A DNA stretch of 64,000 nucleotides from Caprimulgus europaeus. Its lineage: Eukaryota; Chordata; Aves; Caprimulgiformes; Caprimulgidae. The stretch lies in NCBI GenBank assembly GCA_907165065.1, contig OU015528.1:21156015-21220014 (forward strand), given 5' to 3'. The notes beneath the pieces were generated by a model. The model was given only the letters and a program-made list of their open reading frames with translations, was not told the DNA's origin and searched no databases. The translations under genes and the position numbers were made by a program. This document shows positions 50,816 to 60,307 of the stretch, piece by piece. The first letter of the stretch is position 1. Each line of letters opens with the position of its first letter.

Positions 50816-52781
50816 CTGCTCAAGTATCTTCAGACTCAGAAAGATATTGTGGTGCTTAATTAGTCGCTACTATGTTATTTGAGAACCCTTAAGGAAAAAT
50901 CACCAGTATCAGGACATATTTAATTTTGTCATGAATAATGCAGCATTTATATAGTTTTAAGCTAACATATTCAGCACTATTTGAATAGAAAAGATACAGC
51001 AAAAATTCTGATATTAATCATTTTGTTGACAGGACTATGTAATATGTTTGCTAGGATTTGGAAGAGGTTGTAACCCAATTCTGCATTTTGATAAATCACA
51101 TTTTGCAATTGTTTTAAAATAATAAAGATCAAATATTACATAGATATTCCTCATTCCAAATCCACCGACTTTCCTTTTCTTCTGCCTTTGTCCCACAGCA
51201 AGATTATTCAGTCTTTTGAGATATTTTGTAAAGATATTATATTCATAGTGATTTCTGGCTGCAGCAGATCTTCTGTAGAGCTTTGTTTTTACATTCATGT
51301 CCAGTCTCGAAATCTCAGAGGAAATTGTTAAGGCACAGAAGGCAGGAGAGTCCCCAGCATCCATTGGGAGCTGATGAAACCTGGGACCCTAAACACTCTT
51401 CGTTTTCGCAACACAGCTAGTTCATACTCATTTTTTAAATTTCATTCCCACTTAATTCCCAGTAAAGTAGGCAAATGACACATTGGGGACCAAAGTACCA
51501 CACAGTCTAAGTGACAGTGTAAAACATCTCAATCTTGAGGGACAGGCTAAGCAAAATTCTAATGAAAGATAATCTCATGGATATCCAGAATTTAAACAGC
51601 ACAGCAGAAGCAGAATCCCTAATCCCTGACAAAGATTTCAGTGCAGTTGTACACTGAAAGGTGCTTCTGCTTGACAGGAAAGACTAGACAGGGTTATCTC
51701 TCTCCTGCTCATTTTTTTTTTCCTCTGTCTGCTTCATTTACATGTAAATAAGTGAATTTTGCACACACGCTGAAGCCACATGAATTATAATTTCACCATT
51801 TTTTACTTTGATTTCACAATGAATGTCTGTTTTACTGATTTTTTTTTTCTGATTAAAACATTCATCAGCACTTACGCTACCCAGAAACTTGAACCACAGA
51901 CTTACATGAGTTGCCTATCTTTAGTTCAGATCACTGTGAATCTTGGAAATATGATCACATTAGTTTGGTTTATGGAACACACACACCCCCTTAGATCTTT
52001 TGTCTTTTCACAGAATTATTTTCCAATTTTGACAGTATAAATAAAGTTACATTGCAAGAGTAGAATTGCATCAGTGAGTAAGTGCATCACTTTCCTACAG
52101 GCAAGCAAATCTGTTCCTTTATTCTAGCAAATGCTTGTTTTCCAGGAGGGAGTTAACTCCCCAGCACAATGATTTCTGTTCTGTGTCAGCAGCACAGGAG
52201 CTAATTCTCCTGGGCTGTGGTTCTACAGTGTCAGTGGTGGAGCTAACAACCTACTGAAGCAGTTTTGTTTCATTAGCAGGGGAACTTCTCCCTAATGGAG
52301 CATTTCAATACAAACAACATTTCATTACCAAGACCCCACACAGAAATTCAATCCAAGTGCTAAGGTAGTTACCACCTTACTTGAGACTGAGCCTTCTTGG
52401 CAATGAATTGATTAACCTCCCTTGAGATTTTATTTTTGAATTACAGAGTAAAGCTGCTCTTGAAGCTGTTTCATGTGCTGAATGCCTGCATACAGTGCTG
52501 TACTCTTACAGCGAGCTCTCAGAGCAATAGCTGAGCTTTGGCAGAGAGGACAGCCTCCACCGTGTGTGCTATCATTTCAATTCCAGACGAGTTTCTTCTA
52601 AGACACAGCAGTCCATTTTGGGAGTGGTACAGTTTCATCCCCACAGGGTGGGGGGGGCACTGAGGGATCCAGTTTTGTCCATAGGATGTCAGTGGTATAG
52701 GATAATGTCAAAATTAATCTTTTGCATAATTAAAATGGAGAAATGCCAAAACAGTGGGGACAGTAATCAATGGATTTGATT

Positions 52782-52844
52782 GGGTGGGGGGTGGGGGGGG
52801 GGGAGGAGAGAAGAAAAAAAAGAAAAGAAAAGAAAAAAAAGAGA
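52782..52844 (+). repeat. G-rich tract followed by polypurine (A/G) microsatellite
   Basis: G-runs (GGG, GGGGGG, 11 G) separated by single T, then GGAGAG and AAAAG units to 52,844. The first 22 bases fit a G-quadruplex; the whole is an almost pure purine strand that could form triplex DNA. The long G-run is also a place where assembly errors are likely. Confidence 0.8.
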
Positions 52845-55800
52845 TTCTGCAATAAGGTGATTTAACAATGACTGAAAATATTAATTTCATGGTGTGGTGA
52901 TTCGTGGGCTAAGAGTTAAATTCCAAAATGAGGTAGTGCACTTCCCAGCACTGCAGATCACTGCATAACTCCTGCCAGTGAAGGAACAAACTCTTCCACG
53001 TCTGGCAGTTGCAGCATGAATTCCCCTGCCTCCTGCCACTACAGCCAATATGGTCACAGCAGCATGCACTTCTCCTGTGTCCAGAAAAAAAAATGTTTTT
53101 TTCCTTGGAAGTGCTGATGCCTGTAGAAGTACATTAGTCATCACGCCTGCTCAGGGAAACTGTTTCTGAGAATTCTTGATTCCTGCACCTTTATTGTTTC
53201 AGTTAGCAAGCTCTCGTGGACCTATTTAGCATTCCTTACTGGTACCCATGAGAAGATAAATGAATATTTCATATATACAGCCTGATAGTTTTAACTGTCC
53301 TCTACCTTTCTAGTATTTAAAAAGCTGTACACTTTTTTTGCCTTGACAGCAAATGAGTTATCATTTTCTTCCTCATAGAGTAAAACATGCAAAACTAACA
53401 AATATCCAACTTTTTCAGACATTACAGCATAGACTTGAAATATATTGATACTCTAGTAGAAGCTTACGGATTTCAACTCCAGGGAAATCAGTGTGATCTT
53501 TTCTTCTTACATAACATAGACTGCAAGATTTCTATAAAATAAACATTTTAAATTCATAGGATGTACCCATTTTTAGTTTCTGGATTCCATTCTGGGCTCA
53601 GATTTCTAAAAGTTATGCACAGCAAATGCTCAAATTTTAGATTCCAGTTGGAGCTAGCTCTCCCTCTTCAAGTGTTAAAATGTGGTCTCATTTAGAATCC
53701 CTTTCTGAATTGTCACCTGTAATTTTTAGACATTTACAGGATGTTACAGTATTGGCAGAATGACGTAATTCAAGGTGAAACCTCAGTGGTAGCAGCTTTC
53801 TCTTTCTACGTAAAAGATACTTAAGGATCTTGTCATTTTGTTCTTTAGAATGATGCAAGGTTTGCAGCAGGCACTACCTAAGACTTAAATTTTATGTTTT
53901 AAACATTAAAACACAATTCATAAACATCCAAACAGCCTTTTCTGAGATGTCAGTAATGCTGACATACAGAACACTATTTTGATAGTTTTCCCTCCTTTTG
54001 GTTCACTTGTGCCTTTCTAAGCAGATTGTAGCCTTTTTCAACATTCCAGTCATGTGAATCACATCACTAGGTTACAGTAATATGCAGCATGGTTGAATTT
54101 ATGCTCATAAATCAACAATTCCAACACTTTTTATTTATTAGCTATGCTCCTTGTGCATAGTCAACTAAAGCATCTCTTCTGTTGATGTCTACTAGACACT
54201 ACATTTTGTTTCCAAGGCTTTGATTTTTATCTCCTTTTCACCTTTCTTTTTGATGTTAGTTTAACATCCTCAGAAACAGCCAACATGCCTTCTAGAATAT
54301 CAATTTTTTTTCTATTGAATTTCACCCAGACAGTTGTGTGCCATCTTCCAGAGAAAGCAACCACTTCTTCACAAAACCCAAGCTAACTGTTCAGTTATCA
54401 GACTGCTCTGTATTGCTTATAGGTCTCCAAGACTAAAGTTCCCTGAAGAGGTAATCAGTGCATTATTTGAATTATGTTGTTTGGCTTGGCTTGATGAGTC
54501 CTAAATGAGGGTGATGGTAGAAATGCCTTAAATCGGTATTGGGGTGACCTTTGAAAATATTGCAATGATACAATGACTAAGTACTTCTCAGATATCCAAT
54601 ATTCTGTAAAAATTTATCTTGGGAATCCAGTGTTTCCTGCTTGCTTTACATTCAGACATAGGCTTATATTTTTAGAAAAGGGTGAATAAAATACCATTTT
54701 ACATTTTTTGTTTCATGCAAATAGTTAGTAGCAAGGCAGTAAAGCCCCAATACACTGTATGATTTAGATATATAGCAGTTTGCTTCCCTGCCAATGTAAA
54801 GCCAAGGTATGCATTTTCTGTGACAGCAGCTGTGTGCTAATGGAGGGAATGAGAACTGTTCCATCCAACAGCTGCATCCTGTAAGGTGTGGACATTCCAC
54901 TGCTGTGTGCCAGCTCTCTAACCATAGGAAAGAAATACATTTAAAGCTCATTTGTAAGGCTTGGCCTTTCCTTTATGGCACTCAAGCCAAATAAAACTGT
55001 AGCAGCAGAAAAAGAGTTAATTGCATTCAGTTTGCCAGCTACGTGCTAGTAGTAAAATAGTGAGCACCTTTCTCTGAGAAAAGCAACTCCTTTACTGTAG
55101 TGGTAAAATTATCTGTAAAAGCACAAGCAATTTCTTCTCCTAGAAGGTCTCTGGCTTAGCCATGCATTAAAGAAGTGGTTTACCCTGTATAATACAAGCA
55201 TAGCAATGACAGTGCACTGCAGGAGCAGTCACGAAGTCATGCTGTCCCTCTCTCTGAACTCATCTCTTATGTGTACCGATGCTATTTTACTGAGGGTTTA
55301 AAGCCAGTTCAGTGAGAGAATGTCAGTTGCACAAACAGAGTAACCAGAGAATAAGTAAGACCTTGTCCAATGGTGCCATACTAACAATCAAGGAAAAAAC
55401 ATTTCCTACTTTGCAGATCATTCCAAGTCCAAAATTGTTCTTCATGCAACAGGATCTCAAAGACGTTTAGGCCCTACCACCATCACTGACGATGCAGCAA
55501 CGATCACTATGCGACATAAGAATCTACGCCCAGTAGTGACTGGTAATATCTCATCTGGATTTTAGTGCTCTCATGCCAACAGTAAGCCTTGTTGCTGTCA
55601 TTAGGGGAAAGAGTGAAGAAACACAAACATGCAGTATATATGCTTATACATTTACAAAAATCAACAATATTTTCAAAATGTTGTGACAATTCATTTCACA
55701 ACATAAAGAAGAAATATAGATCATTCCTCCTTCCAAATCATGCCCATCATCTTTTTGACCACAACAACAGGTCAAAGAGCTTCCAATGTTTGGATCATAT

Positions 55801-57802
55801 GCTGGATATTAGTTGTCAGGGTGTGGGCTTTTAACTGAAGTGTTGCTGGTCCATCTATCCTATTAATTTTTTGCTGGCTGAGATCTAAGCACTCCCATCT
55901 CTCTCAGAAATCATTCTAAATTTATCTTCAGATGTGGAAAGAGAGATCAGTTCTCAAGTCTGAGATGAAAAACTATGACTAATTTAATATTCATCATTAT
56001 TTTGATAAATGTACACTTGGTAATTGATAAAATATCAGCTAAACCAGAGTTTATGATCTCAGCAGAGCAAGAGAGAAATGGTGCGGCCTTTGCTACATCA
56101 TTGCTCTGATGTGGACTGAGTTAAAAAATAGTACTCACACAGTATGTTGTGTGCATGCTTTGTACTAACTCAGAAACACACATAAGTAATTGTGATGGAC
56201 AGCAGATGATTCTAACACAACAGGGAAATACTGGCAATAATAATGGTAGACAAGAATCAATAAGAGAAAAGATATTCTCAAAACAGTTTAAAAACTTCAG
56301 TGCTTAAGGCATCTTGGAGAGGAGTAAGTACGACAAAGTCCATAGGAAACAAATGACTTCTCATTGACTTTCTTGATGGCAAAGCTCTTCAAAATTTATA
56401 TAAATATATAAATAATAACTATAAGTAATGTATGGTACTTTCTAAAAGTAAAGTAAGCAAGCAACAACATACTCTGAAACAAATTAAATAGTATTACGGT
56501 TCTGGGAACTGAGAAAAATAAGTTGTTTTAGGCCCTGTGTCATCAATGGAGTTTCTCAGCTTTGGCAGTGGAAAGGATGCAAGCACTCACTACAGTTATA
56601 AAAATTGTAAAGCCTTAATAGGAGAGCTAGATGATTTTTAAGGAAAAAGAGAAACAAACCCTAAACCAAGAAAACATCTGTTTAACTGGATTGTACGTGC
56701 CCTGTAATGGATCCTATATGCTGCCTTCTAGTTGGAGTTTATTCTACTAATTGCTCGTCGGTTCCCCTTCCAGTAATGTAAAGTGGAAAAAGTTCATGCA
56801 TGTTTTTACTTACATCCTTAGGTACAGCATGCTTAGAAGAACATTTGCTGTCTTTGATCAAGGGAAGGAACTGTCCCATTTCTGTCTGGTTTTGGTGCTG
56901 AGGGAGTTCAGCACAGACCTGAAGCAGCCCTATGAAAGGAGAAGACTGGCAAGGCTCAGAGGAGCCTGCTGTTGGTCGAAGTTGTATGTGGCTGCAGAGT
57001 AAGCAGTGCTGCAAATTCAGCTTATACTGCATGTAAGTTGGTTCCAGAAAAGGGTACATTTGGATTTGGTTTCGGTAAATAGCTCACCAGACAAGTTCCC
57101 ATTGTGGGGGGAAAGCAGTGGGGCAAGACCTTGAGGAACATCCCCTGCAGCCAGCCAGTGTGGCACCGATGGAGGGGTGCTTCTGGGAGCAAATGTTTAG
57201 CCTTGTGTGGGAGTGGGTTCAGCTCGGTAGCCTGATCCTTCCTCTGGAGGAGTTCTAACGGGCTTCAGCTTCGGTACCGGCCTGGAAGAGCAAAGGGCAA
57301 CCCCAGGCCAGGGTGGGCTGCAGGTCTGGGGCTGAGAGGTGCTGAAGCATTGGGCCCGACACGTTGGGCCTGGATGAAGGTCCACCCTGACACAGGCTCT
57401 GAAGCCACCCTGCCTTGAAAATACGCCAGTGAGCAAGGGCTGGCAGCAGAAATGTCCTCCCCCAGCCCCTCCACGGGGCGGGAAAGGTGATTCCCTCTGT
57501 CAGCACCCCCAAAAAGAGGCAAAGAGACGCCCTTCCCTCAAAGACTTCAGCCAGTTTAAGGATCTCACCGATCAGGGGAGCCGAGCCCACTGTAAAAACC
57601 CTGGGTTTGTTCCCCCCATCCATAACCTTTCCTTTCATCCTCTTGCTCCCAAGCCCCGGGGGAGGGAAGGGAGGAGGAGAGCGTGGGGCCCGGGCAGCGC
57701 GGTGGCGGTGGCACTCCCCTCAGCCACCACTGCGCACCGGCAGCCCGCCGCGGGGTCCCGCTCCCCCTCCTCCGCCTGGCTCTGGACCGCCTTACGGCGG
57801 AC

Positions 57803-57821
57803 GGGGAGGGGGTGGGTGGGG
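57803..57821 (+). promoter_or_regulatory. Potential G-quadruplex in the promoter
   Basis: GGGG-A-GGGGG-T-GGG-T-GGGG: four G-runs with single-base loops, the most stable class of predicted G-quadruplex, about 200 bp upstream of the putative start codon. Confidence 0.6.
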
Positions 57822-57910
57822 AAAGCCGAGCGCCCGCCGGCGGGAGTCGCTCGCCTCGGCCGGCGAAGGGGGCGGCTCGGCTTCGGCAGCCCCGCCTGCG
57901 CGGCGCCGGA

Positions 57911-57968
57911 GGGGTTAAGCGCAGCCGCTCCCGGTGGGCTCGCTGCCGGCGGGGAGGGGGTTAAGCGC
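57911..57968 (+). promoter_or_regulatory. Duplicated 12-mer GGGGTTAAGCGC
   Basis: Exact copies at 57,911-57,922 and 57,957-57,968, with an 8-base version (GGTTAAGC) again at 58,831. The AT-containing core stands out in the GC-rich island and is placed 66-123 bp before the ATG. The cognate factor is not known to me. Confidence 0.45.
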
Positions 57969-58033
57969 CTGGCAGGGGCTGCCGCCACTCGGCTCCGCGC
58001 TGCTCTCCGCGCCGGAGCCGTTACAGCGGGAAG

Positions 58034-58102
58034 ATGGCGACGGAGGGCGCGAGCGGCGAGCCGAGCTCTGGCGGACGGGAAGATTCGTCGGCCACGGCAG
58101 CG
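58034..58102 (+). CDS. First coding exon of an unidentified gene
   Basis: The ATG at 58,034 sits in a strong Kozak setting (A at -3, G at +4: aagATGGcg) inside the CpG island. It encodes MATEGASGEPSSGG followed by nine more residues: a short, Ser/Gly/Ala-rich, probably disordered N-terminus. A GT donor follows GCG at 58,103 (GCG|GTAACC; good except for +5), leaving the exon in phase 0. Read through, the frame continues to a stop at 58,607-58,609 as Pro/Gly/Arg-rich sequence typical of translated CpG-island intron, which favours splicing here. A gtgagg donor near 58,789 could serve a longer non-coding first exon. I do not recognise the protein, so no function is offered. The gene continues beyond the window. 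Confidence 0.6.
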
Positions 58103-60105
58103 GTAACCGGCTTGGCGGGAGAGGGGGGTTCGACCCGGCGGGACGAGGAGGGCTCCCTGTGTGGATGGGACGAAGCGCTGTTTGGAGACCTGCCTCCCCC
58201 GCTCCGTCCCTCCGCCCTCCTTCTCCCCCGGGGCGGGACGGGGCTCGGCTGCGGACCCGCAGAGAAGGGCGCGGAGTCTCCCTCTCTGTCCGCCCCCCTC
58301 TTCCCCACCACGGGGGGGGGCGAGTTTTCCCCCGCATTGTTCCTTCCCGCTGCCGCGGCGCGGGGTTGGCGTGAGGGGGCATGGAGAGGGGGTCCGCTCC
58401 CCGATCTCGCCTCGCTCATACCCACCCCCCTTTTCCCGCCGCTTGCCACAACGAGGGCGGCTGCGCCCCATCTCTCCGGGCGGGCTGAGGTGGTGACAGC
58501 GGCGGGGCCGGTGGGAGCTGTCAGACCAGGGCGGAGGGGAGAAACGTTGTCTGTAACCCTTTGCCAGGCCCGCAAGAAGCTTGTTTTCTCCATCTTCCCT
58601 CCCGTGTAGTGTTTTCGGCGCCGAGGCAGCGTCCCTTCCCCTCCCGCCCCGATGTGTGGGGAGGTCTCTACTCCCCAGGCCTCTCGGCAGCGGGGCTGTG
58701 CCCCGGGTTCAGGATCCATCTCCCCGCTTAAAATATCCCCAAAAGCCGAGCAGACACCCCCCCTCCTGGCGTGTCTTCTCTGCTGTGGGTGAGGCGCCTG
58801 GGGAGGTGGAGGGACGCGGTGGTGCCAGCCGGTTAAGCAAGTGTCGGGTGGAGGCTGCGCTCCCCTTGGGCAGCGGTGGGCTCCTCTCTCCCGCTCACCG
58901 AGCCCCTGGAGGGGAGCAGGGGTTCGCCCCTCGGGCGGCCTGCTCCTTTAGGGGGATCCCGGCTCCTCAGCCGTGCGGTGGCACACCCCCCTCGGCCCGG
59001 CAGCACTCCCTCCCTCGGCGCATCCCAGACCTGGCGGGGTCAGACCTGCCTGCGGACCGTCCGGGGCTGACCCGCCCGAGTGAATCGCCTGGGTGACAGC
59101 CGCCGTGAGAGCCGGGGGCCAGGTCCAAAACCAGGCTGTGGGTGCTCGGCCTCGCAGCGACATGCAGAGTTTGGGGCAGTACAACGCCGTGGTGCACGTT
59201 TTGGGTGGGCTCGGTTCTGCAGGTGATGACCCCCGAAGGGAGGGGACACTGGTTTCTGTGAAACAGGTTTTTGCTGGCATTTTTTTATTATTATTTTGTT
59301 TTCTTTCAAACAGGCGCTAATTCTTATTTGACACCCTGTTCCAACTGTGTATTTAATCTTCCTTGCGTGTTTTAACTTCTGCAATGTTGTGGAAATTGAG
59401 TTTTACTTAAAAAAAGTAAACCTTGCATAGTGAATGTTTATAACATCGCTGTCCCTTAAAACAATGACATGACATATTAAGGTAAGAATTCACAAAAGCA
59501 GACCATTAAATATTTTAAAGCCCTAGTTTTGAGTAAAAAATATTTATACTAAAATTTTTAGTATACTCGTGTTATTACTGCCTTAAGTTTCAGTTTTTAA
59601 AACTCAAACAAGTAGCTCATAATCAAGTAGCACTCCCATATTGTCCTGTTAGGCAGTGTAGTGGAAGCCAGTCGTGCAGTTTGGTGTTCTCATTGTGGAA
59701 AGTAGGAGCTATAGGTCTACACTGCACACTGCTTTTAAAATATTTTTTTTAAACTGAAAAGGTGCTAGGAAGTAACCTGTGTGTTGCTCCCTAACAAAAG
59801 TAACAGCTACACTTCAGCAATAAGTATTTTTTAAGTTATTGCTTTTATTTTTAATTTTCCTTCCGTCATTAAATATTTAATAATGTTTTTCATCTTTTTT
59901 TCCCTTACCAATAGAAATGTTATAGTGTTAATTTCATTTTATTTCTTGTACAGGAAAGTACAAATGATTGCTCTGTGCAATTAAAAGATTTAAAAAAAAA
60001 AATTATACATTAATCCAGTATTCCTCCTGAAGTATAAGTAGCTTATTTTCTGTCTTTAAACTCAAGATACAGAATTATGACTTGGATCTCCTTGCTTACT
60101 TTTAG
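58103..60105 (+). other. Putative first intron
   Basis: About 2.0 kb from the donor after exon 1 to the acceptor before the 30-nt candidate exon. The first 1.1 kb is still CpG island; the rest is AT-rich. It holds a 9-bp perfect inverted repeat at 59,546-59,564 and no other recognisable element. Confidence 0.45.
59546..59564. repeat. Perfect 9-bp inverted repeat with 1-base centre
   Basis: atactaaaa-t-ttttagtat. Entirely AT-rich apart from one C/G pair, so it may be chance in AT-rich intron. Confidence 0.5.
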
Positions 60106-60135
60106 GATGACAATAAGCATCCAGATGACTGTCTT
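60106..60135 (+). CDS. Candidate 30-nt microexon of the CpG-island gene
   Basis: It is preceded by a pyrimidine-rich acceptor (ccttgcttacttttag) and followed by a near-consensus donor (CTT|gtaagt). The 30 bases are in phase 0 with exon 1 and give DDNKHPDDCL, acidic and unlike random AT-rich translation. The intron to the next candidate exon is only 88 bp. Small cassette exons of this kind are common in neural and muscle transcripts, but here that is only inference. It could also be a chance pairing of splice signals. Confidence 0.45.
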
Positions 60136-60223
60136 GTAAGTCACACTAAACTTCAACTTATAACAAAATACTGTTTTCAGTACAGTTTTAGATTTTTTTT
60201 GGTTTTTTTCCTTCAATTCTCAG

Positions 60224-60307
60224 AATCCTGATTGCACAAATGGTGCAGTAGAAAACTGTAAGAACCATGTTTGTGACAGTAATATGTTAATATATAATTT
60301 TTATGGC
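60224..60307 (+). CDS. Candidate third exon of the CpG-island gene
   Basis: A strong acceptor precedes it: a long T-rich tract ending cttcaattctcag. In the phase carried from the microexon it reads NPDCTNGAVENCKNHVCD followed by ten more residues, then a GGC|gtaagc donor; the frame otherwise stops shortly after. Four cysteines and a histidine in about 17 residues are suggestive of metal or disulphide chemistry, but the match to any family is not recognised. An earlier donor (ACT|gtaaga, exon end 60,257) is a weaker alternative. The phase agreement across three candidate exons is the main support. Confidence 0.4.

Larger units (their letters stand above)
36746..57639. other. AT-rich non-coding DNA, gene desert part 5, upstream of the CpG island
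   Basis: About 21 kb without a recognised exon. It contains poly-T tracts (43,221-43,250; 48,209-48,230), poly-A (40,979-40,993), a G-rich/polypurine tract (52,782-52,844), an RFX X-box-like motif (50,017-50,029) and MIR-like fragments. GC content rises from about 56,850 toward the island. Distal regulatory elements of the downstream gene could lie here, but none can be proven from sequence alone. Confidence 0.5.
57640..59220 (+). promoter_or_regulatory. CpG island promoter
   Basis: An abrupt change to GC-rich sequence dense in CpG within an AT-rich neighbourhood. No TATA box is seen near the likely start. Visible promoter-type motifs include a GC box (gggggcgg, near 57,870) and an NRF1-like cctgcgcgg near 57,895. 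The 12-mer GGGGTTAAGCGC occurs twice, 46 bp apart (57,911 and 57,957). The transcription start is probably about 57,900-58,030, just before the ATG at 58,034. Long open frames on both strands here reflect the lack of AT-rich stop codons and are not genes. Confidence 0.85.

Noticed and set aside
57429-58106. 225-codon plus-strand open frame in the CpG island
   Set aside because: Pro/Gly/Arg/Ala-rich translation from GC-rich DNA with few AT-rich stops; overlapping frames on both strands look alike, and no domain is seen.
57635-58471. 278-codon minus-strand open frame in the CpG island
   Set aside because: Same compositional cause; no recognisable domain, and it lies antisense to a better-supported exon.
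58034-58609. 191-codon single-exon reading of the frame starting at the Kozak ATG
   Set aside because: After codon 23 the translation becomes low-complexity CpG-island sequence, and a splice donor sits exactly there; a spliced model is preferred, though the unspliced reading cannot be excluded.
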